A stretch of 64,000 bases of DNA from Blautia argi (GTDB taxonomy: Bacteria; Bacillota; Clostridia; Lachnospirales; Lachnospiraceae): the NCBI RefSeq assembly GCF_003287895.1, contig NZ_CP030280.1, positions 627,501-691,500 of the forward strand. The letters run 5' to 3'. Within the stretch, counting starts at the first letter, position 1. Every line of letters starts with the position of its first letter. A program made the translations under genes and the position numbers. Positions 1 through 9,566 of the stretch are shown here, in pieces. A model generated the notes under the pieces. The model saw nothing but the letters and a program-made list of their open reading frames with translations. It did no database searches and was not told where the DNA came from.

Positions 1-1362
<1,362 letters not shown>

Positions 1363-1592
1363 AAAAGCTTAGGAAGCGGCGAAGGTATGACAGGAGTCAG
1401 GAGGAATGTTTACATTCCGAGGGACGGAAGTCAGACCGAAGTCATTTGCGAAGCAAAGGACACGAGTAAATGCGGAGCATTTATGAGTGACCGGTTGCTA
1501 AGCGGACGATACCGAAACTTAAGCAAAACGGTAAGTTGGAAATGGTTTGGTTTTGTGTATGTGGTTTTGAAGGTATAGTGTGAAAAGAATAT
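1363..1592 (+). other. Spacer between 23S and tRNA cluster, no 5S gene
   Basis: This stretch holds no protein gene and no recognisable 5S rRNA: the usual CCGAACACGGAAGTTAAG core is absent. It contains short self-complementary pieces, for example GGAATGTTTACATTCC near 1402 and AAATGCGGAGCATTT near 1468, which probably fold as rRNA processing stems. The tRNA-Asn gene starts directly after it. Confidence 0.7.
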
Positions 1593-1665
1593 TCCTCCTT
1601 AGCTCAGTCGGTAGAGCATGCGGCTGTTAACCGCAGTGTCGTTGGTTCGAGTCCAACAGGGGGAG
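1593..1665 (+). tRNA. tRNA-Asn (GTT)
   Basis: A 73-nt cloverleaf. The acceptor arm TCCTCCT pairs with AGGGGGA. The anticodon stem TGCGG/CCGCA encloses loop CTGTTAA with anticodon GTT, and the T arm carries GGTTCGAGTCC. CCA is not encoded. Confidence 0.97.
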
Positions 1666-1681
1666 TTTTTTAATATAATAT

Positions 1682-1753
1682 GGCTCCTTGGTCAAGCGGT
1701 TAAGACATCGCCCTTTCACGGCGGTAACACGGGTTCGATTCCCGTAGGAGTCA
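1682..1753 (+). tRNA. tRNA-Glu (TTC)
   Basis: A 72-nt cloverleaf with acceptor arm GGCTCCT/AGGAGTC, anticodon TTC within CGCCCTTTCACGGCG, and T arm GGGTTCGATTCCC. It lies 16 nt after tRNA-Asn and is presumably in the same transcript. Confidence 0.97.
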
Positions 1754-1783
1754 TTTGGCTTTTAGCTTAATTTTTAATAAGAT

Positions 1784-1856
1784 GCCGATGTGGCTCAATT
1801 GGCAGAGCAGCTGATTTGTAATCAGCAGGTTATCGGTTCGAGTCCGATCATCGGCT
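1784..1856 (+). tRNA. tRNA-Thr (TGT)
   Basis: A 73-nt cloverleaf. The acceptor arm GCCGATG pairs with CATCGGC. The anticodon stem GCTGA/TCAGC holds loop TTTGTAA, giving anticodon TGT. Confidence 0.97.
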
Positions 1857-1860
1857 TTTT

Positions 1861-1934
1861 GGACCTTTAGCTCAGTTGGTTAGAGCAACCGGCTCATAAC
1901 CGGTCGGTCCTGGGTTCGAGTCCCCGAAGGTCCA
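1861..1934 (+). tRNA. tRNA-Met (CAT), elongator type
   Basis: A 74-nt cloverleaf with acceptor arm GGACCTT/AAGGTCC and anticodon CAT in the stem ACCGG/CCGGT. The paired first acceptor base speaks against an initiator tRNA. A CAT anticodon modified to read Ile AUA cannot be fully excluded from sequence alone. Confidence 0.9.
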
Positions 1935-1968
1935 TTTGGTTAAAGGTATCAAATAAAATTACATATAT

Positions 1969-2042
1969 GGCCCAGTGGCTCAGTTGGTTAGAGCGCCGCC
2001 CTGTCACGGCGGAGGTCGAGAGTTCGAGTCTCTTCTGGGTCG
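1969..2042 (+). tRNA. tRNA-Asp (GTC)
   Basis: A 74-nt cloverleaf with acceptor arm GGCCCAG/CTGGGTC and anticodon GTC within GCCGCCCTGTCACGGCGG. It is the fifth tRNA of the cluster. Confidence 0.97.
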
Positions 2043-2070
2043 TTCAAGATGCAAAAGCATTTTGATAAAT

Positions 2071-2157
2071 GCCGCAGTGGCGGAACAGGCAGACGCACAG
2101 GACTTAAAATCCTGCGGGACTTATACTCCCGTACCGGTTCGATTCCGGTCTGCGGCA
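2071..2157 (+). tRNA. tRNA-Leu (TAA)
   Basis: An 87-nt class II tRNA with a long variable arm. The acceptor arm GCCGCAG pairs with CTGCGGC. The anticodon stem CAGGA/TCCTG holds loop CTTAAAA, anticodon TAA. It is the last gene of the rRNA/tRNA transcript. Confidence 0.97.
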
Positions 2158-2169
2158 TTCATTAGGAGT

Positions 2170-2210
2170 AAGGAGCTGTCGCACTAGTAATTAGTGCGAC
2201 AGCTCCTTTT
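2170..2210 (+). terminator. Rho-independent terminator of the rRNA/tRNA operon
   Basis: A 17-bp perfect stem (2170-2186 with 2192-2208) and a 5-nt loop, followed by TTTT, 12 nt after tRNA-Leu. Confidence 0.9.
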
Positions 2211-2303
2211 AATATGGCTTTTTTGACTTCAGCCTGATTCATGTCAGGTTTCATAAAGCCTTTTTCCGGAACAAAAGCATTGGTATGTAATAGAACTTTA
2301 TTT

Positions 2304-2336
2304 CTGCCACCAGTTTTTTGCTCTGGTGGCAGTTTT
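2304..2336 (+). terminator. Second hairpin terminator
   Basis: CTGCCACCAG (2304-2313) pairs with CTGGTGGCAG (2323-2332), followed by TTTT on the plus strand. It ends at the stop codon of the minus-strand MFS gene. It probably shields that gene from rRNA read-through. On the minus strand there is no T run. Confidence 0.65.
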
Positions 2337-2337
2337 C

Positions 2338-3528
2338 TTAGTATGACAGCTTTTCTTTGCGTTTTCGCATTTTTCGAATATACTTTACTAACAGAAGAAT
2401 ACAAATCAAATCAATTACAACTACTGCGATAATGGACTGCATACCATAGTAAATACCGGCGTTTTCCGCAATTTTACCGATAATAGACGGCATGAGAATA
2501 GAGCCGAAGCTGGCAAGGGTCAGAATAAAGCTCCACGCCAGAGAATATTTCTGGATCAGGCTTCCGGAAAAGGAAACTGTGGTTGGGTAAAGCCCTGCCA
2601 TGCTGAAACCAAAGCCCATAATACCAAGAAGAATGAGCGGTGTAGTGGAACTGAACAGCAGCAGAATTAAGAAGCCTACCAGTCCAAAGCCCATAACAAG
2701 CAGCAGCCATTCCTTGTGAATTCTGGTAGAAAGCCATGCAGTCAGAAGACGTCCGGCTAAAATCATAACCCATAAAAGACTGGCAGTTACCTGGGAAAGG
2801 GATTCCGGCAGCAGTCCGGTATCTTTGAAGTAAGTGATCATCCAGCCAATTACACCCTGTTCTGCACAGAGATAGAAGAAAAGTGTCAGTGTGCAGAGAT
2901 AAAACAGAGGCTCTTTAAAAAATCCAAAGTCCGCTTTTCTCTTTGTCTGTTTTCCACTTGCTTCCTTTTTGGAATCAGGAATCAGGAAGTACATAATCCA
3001 GCTTAAAATTCCCATGATGAACATAAAGTAGCAGGCATAAATCCAGTTCTTACTGTTTGTCTGTGTCATAGCAATCAAAAGAAGCGGGAAGAGGAAGGCG
3101 CCGATAGCAAACATGGCATGCAGACCGTTTAGGAGAGATGCCTTACCAGGAGCCAGTTCGTTAATGGAGGTATTGCAGAAATTACTGGTAGCCCCTCTTG
3201 CCATGCCGGTGAGGAAAAAGGCCAGAGCCAGCATAAAGTTATTCTCTGAAAGAATAATCACCAGATAGGACAGGGCAATAAAGAAATTAAAAAAGAGAAT
3301 ACTTTTCTTTCTTCCCCATACCTCTGCTAAAGCGCCGCAGGCAAAACTGGAAATCAGGTTACCCACAGAATGAAGGCTGACAATCATACCGCAGAAGGCA
3401 TAAGCCAGTCCTCTGGAATCCCGGATATAAGGCAAAAGTGAACCAATAGATAAGGCGAGCATTCCATTTATAATGAAGACGCCATAGCTGCACAGAAATT
3501 GTCTGTTTTGATTTTTGTTTTGAAACAA
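2338..3528 (-). CDS. MFS family transporter
   Basis: A 396-residue polytopic membrane protein with about twelve hydrophobic segments, as usual for the major facilitator superfamily. The loop between segments 2 and 3 carries the family motif as GALAEVWGRKKS (about residues 61-72). The start is a TTG: the minus strand reads GAGGGG nine bases before it, and no ATG fits better. The gene is divergent from the CUT1 sugar operon at 3.8 kb, so a sugar or sugar-derivative substrate is possible, but the sequence does not show it. The fold is clear; the substrate is unknown. Confidence 0.85.
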   Translation of the reverse strand: MFQNKNQNRQFLCSYGVFIINGMLALSIGSLLPYIRDSRGLAYAFCGMIVSLHSVGNLISSFACGALAEVWGRKKSILFFNFFIALSYLVIILSENNFMLALAFFLTGMARGATSNFCNTSINELAPGKASLLNGLHAMFAIGAFLFPLLLIAMTQTNSKNWIYACYFMFIMGILSWIMYFLIPDSKKEASGKQTKRKADFGFFKEPLFYLCTLTLFFYLCAEQGVIGWMITYFKDTGLLPESLSQVTASLLWVMILAGRLLTAWLSTRIHKEWLLLVMGFGLVGFLILLLFSSTTPLILLGIMGFGFSMAGLYPTTVSFSGSLIQKYSLAWSFILTLASFGSILMPSIIGKIAENAGIYYGMQSIIAVVVIDLICILLLVKYIRKMRKRKEKLSY

Positions 3529-3628
3529 TACTAAATTCCCCTCTTTCTATATTATTTATGTAAGTCTGTAAAACAAACAGAATATAGTCTAAAGCAAAAA
3601 AACAGTTTCGTCAATGAAAGAATTCCAT

Positions 3629-3711
3629 TTTTACAGAATGAAGAAAAAGTAACAGAATGTGAAAAAAAGGCAAGGTAAATTTTACACAATCTACAGAAAG
3701 TAACAGAAATC
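3629..3711 (+). repeat. Imperfect ~30-bp direct repeat upstream of the CUT1 operon
   Basis: Two related copies begin at 3629 and 3680, 51 bp apart. Each has TTTTACA, then an A-rich stretch, then AGTAACAGAA. Each TTTACA is followed after 17 nt by CAG-A-A, so either copy could hold a weak promoter (TTTACA at 3630-3635, CAGAAT at 3653-3658). Equally, the copies may be regulator sites. Confidence 0.5.
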
Positions 3712-3819
3712 GGTAAATAATTCATTTTAGAAAAGGGAGCTTTCTGCTAATCTATAAATACAAACAAAGCAGCCCGCAAAGGACGCGGGGAAAATTTAAA
3801 GAAAGAAGGAGAGAGGAAC

Positions 3820-5115
3820 ATGAAAGCAAGAAAAGCAGTAGCCATGGGACTCATCGCGGCAATGTCAGTGGGAATGCTGGCAGGCTGCGGCGGCGAAAAA
3901 AAAGAAGAGGGAAAGGAAACCGCAGACGGAAAACAGAAACTGACTATTTCCACCTGGGACAATGACACATCACCGCAGTTTAAGGCAGCCGTAGAAGTTT
4001 TCCAGGAGAAACACCCGGACGTGGAAATCGAGTACATTGACACAGCAGCCAATGAATACAACAATAAGCTGACTGTTATGCTGGCAGGCGGCGACCCGGA
4101 TCCGGACGTTATTTTTGTAAAGGATATGGGAACACAGTTGAGCATGCAGCAGAAGGGACAGATTGCATGTCTGGACGAGTACATAAAGAAGGATAATCTG
4201 GACTTGTCTGTTTACAACGGAACAGCAGAGGATTTGCAGATTGACGGTTCTTCCTATACACTTCCATACCGTTCTGACTGGTATGTGCTGTATTATAATA
4301 AGGACTTGTTTGATAAAGCAAATGTTCCTTATCCAGGCAATGATATGACCTGGGACGAATATGAAGAGCTGGCAAGAAAGATGACCTCTGGCGAAGGCAA
4401 TGATAAGATTTACGGAACACACAACCATAACTGGATGGCTCTGGTATGCAACTGGGCAATTCAGGATGGAAAGAATACACTGGTATCTGATGATTACAGC
4501 TTCTTAAAGCCAGCTTATGAGCAGGCGCTGCGTATGCAGGAAGACGGCATTATTCAGGATTATGCAACTATTAAAACAGGTAACCTTCACTACTCCAGTG
4601 TTTTTGAACAGCAGCAGTGTGCAATGATGCCAATGGGAACCTGGTTTATTGCAAACCTGATTCAGGCTCAGAACGCAGGAGAGCTTGATTTTAACTGGGG
4701 CTTTGCAACCATTCCTCATCCGGAGGGAGTAGAAGCAGGGAACAGTGTGGGTGCGGTAACACCGGTTGCTATTAACGCAAATTCTGATCAGAAAGACCTG
4801 GCATGGGAATTCATCAAATGCGCAACAAGCGAAGAAACAGCAGAAAAGCTGGCTGAACAGGGTATTCTTACCGTTATCCAGAACGATGCCATTATGGAAA
4901 AAGTAACTTCTGTAAAAGGATTCCCGGAAGGCTGCGAGGAAGCGCTGGAATTAAAGGGAATGGTATTTGACAGACCACTGGATAAAAACATTGAGAAAAT
5001 TCGTAAGGCAGTAGAAGAAGAACATGACTTGATTATGATTGGCGAAGAAAGTATTGATGACGGACTGAAAAATATGACGGAGCGGGTAAAAGAAATACGA
5101 GAAGCCAATCCGTAA
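3820..5115 (+). CDS. CUT1 ABC transporter, sugar-binding lipoprotein
   Basis: A 431-residue extracellular solute-binding protein of family 1. The N terminus is a lipoprotein signal with lipobox LAGC (Cys23), so the mature protein is lipid-anchored outside the membrane. The body has the usual early motif ISTWDND and the WDEYEELA segment of this family. The start has a strong site (GAAGGAGAGAGG). It is the first gene of an operon with two permeases, a GH88 enzyme and two sulfatases. The likely cargo is therefore unsaturated, possibly sulfated, disaccharides from glycosaminoglycans; this is inferred from context. No ATPase is encoded nearby. Confidence 0.92.
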   Translation: MKARKAVAMGLIAAMSVGMLAGCGGEKKEEGKETADGKQKLTISTWDNDTSPQFKAAVEVFQEKHPDVEIEYIDTAANEYNNKLTVMLAGGDPDPDVIFVKDMGTQLSMQQKGQIACLDEYIKKDNLDLSVYNGTAEDLQIDGSSYTLPYRSDWYVLYYNKDLFDKANVPYPGNDMTWDEYEELARKMTSGEGNDKIYGTHNHNWMALVCNWAIQDGKNTLVSDDYSFLKPAYEQALRMQEDGIIQDYATIKTGNLHYSSVFEQQQCAMMPMGTWFIANLIQAQNAGELDFNWGFATIPHPEGVEAGNSVGAVTPVAINANSDQKDLAWEFIKCATSEETAEKLAEQGILTVIQNDAIMEKVTSVKGFPEGCEEALELKGMVFDRPLDKNIEKIRKAVEEEHDLIMIGEESIDDGLKNMTERVKEIREANP

Positions 5116-5201
5116 GAAGTGGAAAAGTAAGGGGCAGGGTTTTCTGAATGTACATCAAAGACAGACAGAAAGCCCTGTATTACAGAAAAGGAGAAAAGGA
5201 T

Positions 5202-6104
5202 ATGGCATTGACACCGAAACAAAAACGAGTTGTAAAAAATAATCTGATAGGATATTCCTTTATATTACCAAACTTTATCGGGTATTTCCTGTTTATCTTT
5301 GTTCCCGTAGTATTTTCCTTTGTACTCAGCGTAATGAAGTGGAATGGTTCTGCAAATACACCTATGGAATTTGTAGGCTTTGACAATTTTGTAAGACTGA
5401 TGGGAGATTCTACTTTTAAGATGTCTGTAGGACACACCTTTTACTATGCAATTTTTACTGTACCGCTGACTGTGGCAGCTGCCCTTCTCATCGCGGTTCT
5501 GTTAAACAGTAAGATTAAGGGGATTGTGGTTTACCGTACTGCATTTTTCTTTCCATACATTGCTTCTCTGGTTGCCGTGGGCGCAGTATGGAACATGCTC
5601 TTTATGAAAGATGTGGGACCCATCAATGAATTTTTAAGAGCCATTGGTATTTCCAATCCTCCGGGCTGGGTGGCTTCCGTAAAATGGGCAATGCCTGCAA
5701 TCATCATTGTCAGTGTATGGAAATACATGGGTTATTACATGATTGTATATCTGGCGGCTTTGCAGGGAATTTCCAAAGAACTCTATGAGGCAGCAAGTCT
5801 TGACGGCGCAACAGGCTGGAAAAAGCTGAGATACATTACCATTCCCATGCTGAAACCAACCACCTTCTTTGTTGTTATCATGCTGACTATTCAGTGCTTC
5901 AAGGTATTTGACCTGATTTATATTATGACAGGCGGCGGACCTGGCCGTGCAACCCAGGTTATGGTAAATCATATTTACGATGCAGCGTTTACTAACTTTG
6001 AATTTGGCTATGCAAGTGCAAGTGCGATTGTGCTCTTTGCCATTGTACTGGTAATTACGCTGATTCAGTTCAGAGGCGAGAAGAAATTTACGGAATGGAT
6101 GTAA
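5202..6104 (+). CDS. CUT1 ABC transporter permease (MalF/UgpA type)
   Basis: A 300-residue inner-membrane permease with six predicted segments. The cytoplasmic EAA loop reads EAASLDGATGWKK, the site where the ATPase docks. The ATG at 5202 is chosen because AAAAGGAG precedes it; an in-frame ATG at 5148 lacks a good site. It lies 86 nt after the binding protein and 15 nt before the second permease. It would form the translocation channel with the next gene. Confidence 0.93.
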   Translation: MALTPKQKRVVKNNLIGYSFILPNFIGYFLFIFVPVVFSFVLSVMKWNGSANTPMEFVGFDNFVRLMGDSTFKMSVGHTFYYAIFTVPLTVAAALLIAVLLNSKIKGIVVYRTAFFFPYIASLVAVGAVWNMLFMKDVGPINEFLRAIGISNPPGWVASVKWAMPAIIIVSVWKYMGYYMIVYLAALQGISKELYEAASLDGATGWKKLRYITIPMLKPTTFFVVIMLTIQCFKVFDLIYIMTGGGPGRATQVMVNHIYDAAFTNFEFGYASASAIVLFAIVLVITLIQFRGEKKFTEWM

Positions 6105-6119
6105 AAAAGAGGTGACGAT

Positions 6120-6944
6120 ATGAAATCAGAAAAAAGAAAAAAGATATTCATTTATATAGGGTTGACGTTTCTGGCAGTGCTTATGGCTGTTCCGTTTTAC
6201 TGGATGCTGATTTCTTCTGTGAAGCTGAACAAAGATGTATTCAGTATTCCTATGGAGTGGATTCCCAGAAGCTTTCATTTTGAGAATTATCAGGAAATCT
6301 GGGAGAAAATTCCCCTTCTTACCTTCTTTAAAAACAGTACAAAGCTGACGGTGATTACCACCATTATCCAGTTGGCAACCAGTTGTTTTGCAGCTTATGG
6401 TTTTGCGAAAATGGAGTTCAAGGGAAGAGATTTTCTGTTTCTGGCTTATGTAACCACCATTGCAGTTCCATGGCAGGTATACATGGTACCTCAGTTTACC
6501 ATGATGTCTAAATTTGGTTTAAACAATACACACATTGGGCTGATTATGCTTCATGCCTTCAGCGCCTTTGGGGTATTCCTTATGAGGCAGTTCTTTTTAA
6601 GTGTACCGAAAGAGTTATCTGAGGCGGCGAGAATTGACGGACTTGGGGAATACGGAATCTTTGCAAGAGTGGTGCTGCCTCTTGCAAAGCCGGGTATTGC
6701 AACCCTGACAATCTTTACCTTTGTAAATGTATGGAATGATTTTATGGGACCATTGATTTACTTAAACAGCACAGAATTAAAGACCATTCAGCTTGGTATC
6801 CGTATGTTTATCTCTCAGTACGCAGCAGATTACGCTCTGATTATGGCAGCATCTGTATGTGCATTGATTCCGGTTGTGATTATCTTTATTGCATGCCAGA
6901 AGTTCTTTGTAGAGGGTGTTGCGGCAAGCGGTATCAAAGGCTGA
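6120..6944 (+). CDS. CUT1 ABC transporter permease (MalG type)
   Basis: A 274-residue permease, the partner of the preceding gene. The EAA loop reads EAARIDGLGEYGIF. The C terminus EGVAASGIKG is typical of MalG-like subunits. The start at 6120 follows GAGGTGACGAT. As in most Firmicutes CUT1 systems the ATPase is missing from the operon; a shared MsmK-like ATPase encoded elsewhere is presumed. Confidence 0.93.
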   Translation: MKSEKRKKIFIYIGLTFLAVLMAVPFYWMLISSVKLNKDVFSIPMEWIPRSFHFENYQEIWEKIPLLTFFKNSTKLTVITTIIQLATSCFAAYGFAKMEFKGRDFLFLAYVTTIAVPWQVYMVPQFTMMSKFGLNNTHIGLIMLHAFSAFGVFLMRQFFLSVPKELSEAARIDGLGEYGIFARVVLPLAKPGIATLTIFTFVNVWNDFMGPLIYLNSTELKTIQLGIRMFISQYAADYALIMAASVCALIPVVIIFIACQKFFVEGVAASGIKG

Positions 6945-6974
6945 TATTTGCAGATTTGAAATGGGAGGACAGGT

Positions 6975-8153
6975 ATGGCACAGACATTTGAAAGCCTGAA
7001 AAAGTATCCGGAAACTTCAGAAGAAATGGTTCAAAAGGCAATCCAACAGGCAGCAGAAATTGTAAAGGGAAATCTGGGGGACTTTACAGAGTCCTTCCAG
7101 TCCCCGAATACAGAGAACGGGTTTTACTGGCCAACAGAAAATGTGGAATGGACCACAGGTTTCTGGACAGGGGTTGTATGGCTGGCATATGAGCTGACAA
7201 AGGACGAGGCATTTCGGAAAACAGGAGAAATTCATGTGGAAAGTTTTTTAAATCGCATCGAGAAAAAAATTGATGTGAATTATCACGACATGGGATTTTT
7301 GTATAGCCTTTCCTGCGTTGCGGCTTATAAGCTCTGCGGCAGTGAAAAGGGAAAGAAGGCAGCGATTATGGCTGCGGATCACCTTTTGACAAGATACAGA
7401 GAAAAAGGAGAATTTATTCAGGCATGGGGCAATGTGGGGGACCCTAAGGACTATCGGCTGATTATTGATTGCCTGTTAAATCTGCCTCTTCTGTATTGGG
7501 CAACAGAGGTTACCGGCAATTCGGAATATGCAGACAAAGCATGCCGCCATATTCATACAGCCATGCAGTGTGTGTTAAGGGAAGACCATTCCACTTATCA
7601 TACTTATTATATTGACCCGGATACGGGAAAACCTTCTTATGGAGTGACCCACCAGGGAAACCGAAACGGTTCTGCATGGGCAAGAGGCCAGGCATGGGGT
7701 GTGTATGGCGTTGCTTTAAGTTACCGTTACCAGCAGAAGCCGGAATATATTCAGATGTTCCGGGATGTGACCGATTATTTTATTGAGCATTTGCCAGAAG
7801 ACTTGATTCCTTACTGGGATTTTGACTTTGACACAGGAAGCACAGAACCCAGAGATTCCTCTTCCTCTGCCATTGTCATCTGTGGTATTTACGAAATGCT
7901 GCCCCATCTGGAAAAGGAAGAGGCAGAGAAATACCGTATGGCAGCAGACAAGATGCTGTGTGCGCTCATAGAAAAATGCGCGGTAAAAGACAAAAAAGAA
8001 TCCAACGGGCTTTTGCTTCACGGCACTTATGCAAGAAGTTCAGAGGAGAATACCTGTAAGAACAGGGGCGTAGATGAATGTAATACCTGGGGAGATTATT
8101 TCTACCTGGAAGCTTTGAGAAGAAGACAGGGAAAATGGAATCCCTATTGGTAA
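6975..8153 (+). CDS. GH88 unsaturated glucuronyl hydrolase
   Basis: A 392-residue (alpha/alpha)6-barrel hydrolase of family GH88. It removes the 4,5-unsaturated uronic acid left on the non-reducing end by polysaccharide lyases acting on glycosaminoglycans. Family landmarks are WTTGFWTG (about 59-66), NYHDMGF with Asp105, and IIDCLLNLPLLYWA with Asp165. These two Asp, 60 residues apart, match the catalytic pair of Bacillus UGL (Asp88/Asp149). There is no signal peptide, so it acts in the cytoplasm on imported disaccharides. It sits 30 nt after the CUT1 permease and 9 nt before a sulfatase, in one operon. Confidence 0.93.
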   Translation: MAQTFESLKKYPETSEEMVQKAIQQAAEIVKGNLGDFTESFQSPNTENGFYWPTENVEWTTGFWTGVVWLAYELTKDEAFRKTGEIHVESFLNRIEKKIDVNYHDMGFLYSLSCVAAYKLCGSEKGKKAAIMAADHLLTRYREKGEFIQAWGNVGDPKDYRLIIDCLLNLPLLYWATEVTGNSEYADKACRHIHTAMQCVLREDHSTYHTYYIDPDTGKPSYGVTHQGNRNGSAWARGQAWGVYGVALSYRYQQKPEYIQMFRDVTDYFIEHLPEDLIPYWDFDFDTGSTEPRDSSSSAIVICGIYEMLPHLEKEEAEKYRMAADKMLCALIEKCAVKDKKESNGLLLHGTYARSSEENTCKNRGVDECNTWGDYFYLEALRRRQGKWNPYW

Positions 8154-8162
8154 GGAGGTAAA

Positions 8163-9545
8163 ATGGTGAGGAAAAAACCGAATTTATTATATGTTTTTCT
8201 GGACCAGTGGAGATATCATGCAATGGAATGCACAGGGGAAGACCCTGTGCATACGCCGCATATGGACACTTTTGCAAAAGAGAGCCTGAATTGTGAGGAG
8301 GCAGTCAGTACCTTTCCTCTCTGCTCTCCCCATCGGGCATCTCTTTTAACAGGAAAGTATCCTTTCAGCGTAGGCATGTGGACTAACTGTAAAATCGGAC
8401 TCAGCGAGGTATTGATGCTGCGTCCCCAGGAAACCTGTATTGGAAATGTATTGAAGGAACAGGGATATCACACCGGATATATCGGAAAATGGCATTTAGA
8501 TGCATCAGAGCAGAATTTTGAGCAGAATCCCGTTTCCGGGGCAAGGGACTGGGACGCCTACACACCGCCGGGAGAGAGAAGGCAGGGCTTTGATTACTGG
8601 CTTTCTTATGGAGCCTGTGACAATCATTTAGACCCCCATTACTGGGCAGATACACCAAAGCAGATAAAGCCGGGCTGCTGGTCTCCGGAATTTGAAACAG
8701 ATAAAGCACTGGAATATATGGAAAGCCAGAAAGGGGAAAAAGAACCTTTCGCTCTTTTTGTATCTTATAATCCCCCTCATCTTCCCTATGAGTTGGTGCC
8801 GGATAAGTATTATAAGCAGTATGAAAATATGCCGGTACATTTCAGGGAAAATGTACCACAGGAGAAGAGAACGCCGGAAATGGAAACCATTACCAGACAG
8901 TATTTTGCAGCTGTTACCGGAGTTGATGAGCAGTTCGGCAGAATTCTGCAGTATTTAAAGGACAATCATCTGGAGGAGGATACCCTGGTGGTGCTTTCCG
9001 CAGACCACGGAGAAATGCTGGGCTCTCACGGACGTATGAGCAAAAATGTGTGGTATGAGGAATCCATTCACATTCCCCTCTATATACGGCAGAAGGGTCA
9101 CCTTGCACCGGGAAGGTATCCGGAGCTTTTTGCAAGCCCGGACCACATGCCCACCCTTTTGGGACTTCTGGACATTCCGGTGCCGGATACTTGTCAGGGC
9201 TTTAATCATGCCTCATGTATCCGGGGAGAAGGGAGCCAGGCGCCTCAGGATGCATTTCTGTGTTCTTATCCGGGAATGCCGGAAATGGTAGCAGCCTTTG
9301 AAAAAAAGGGAATGAACAGTAAGTGCTATGGTTGGAGAGGAATTCGGACACACAGGCATACTTATGTAGTCAATAATGGCTATGCGCCGGATGGGCATCA
9401 GGTGCGCCTGCTCTATGACAATGAAAAAGATCCGTACCAGATGCACCCTGTAGTAATCACAGAGCTGAATCAGGATCTGGTAAAGGATTACGAAAAGCGG
9501 TTAAAAGAATATCTGGATATGCAACAGGACCCCTTCCTTTTATAA
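8163..9545 (+). CDS. Sulfatase (S1 family), cysteine type
   Basis: A 460-residue alkaline-phosphatase-fold sulfatase. The signature CSPHRASLLTG begins at Cys54, the residue oxidised to formylglycine. Other landmarks are the N-terminal metal segment FLDQWR (Asp14), YIGKWHLD, and the metal-binding SADHGEMLGSHG. It has no signal peptide, so it would act inside the cell. The strong site AAGGAGG precedes ATG 8163. With GH88 upstream and a second sulfatase downstream it probably removes sulfate from glycosaminoglycan disaccharides; which position is unknown. Confidence 0.92.
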   Translation: MVRKKPNLLYVFLDQWRYHAMECTGEDPVHTPHMDTFAKESLNCEEAVSTFPLCSPHRASLLTGKYPFSVGMWTNCKIGLSEVLMLRPQETCIGNVLKEQGYHTGYIGKWHLDASEQNFEQNPVSGARDWDAYTPPGERRQGFDYWLSYGACDNHLDPHYWADTPKQIKPGCWSPEFETDKALEYMESQKGEKEPFALFVSYNPPHLPYELVPDKYYKQYENMPVHFRENVPQEKRTPEMETITRQYFAAVTGVDEQFGRILQYLKDNHLEEDTLVVLSADHGEMLGSHGRMSKNVWYEESIHIPLYIRQKGHLAPGRYPELFASPDHMPTLLGLLDIPVPDTCQGFNHASCIRGEGSQAPQDAFLCSYPGMPEMVAAFEKKGMNSKCYGWRGIRTHRHTYVVNNGYAPDGHQVRLLYDNEKDPYQMHPVVITELNQDLVKDYEKRLKEYLDMQQDPFLL

Positions 9546-9566
9546 AGCAAGGGAGCAGGAGGAATT

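Noticed and set aside
1490..1545. 5S rRNA suggested by CCGAAACTTAAGC
   Set aside because: Only a short piece resembles 5S; the rest of the conserved core and the pairing helices are missing.
2162..2404. Minus-strand 80-codon frame between the tRNAs and the MFS gene
   Set aside because: Part of it looks protein-like, but it runs through two hairpin terminators and overlaps the end of the MFS gene. No family is recognised; at most it is a relic.
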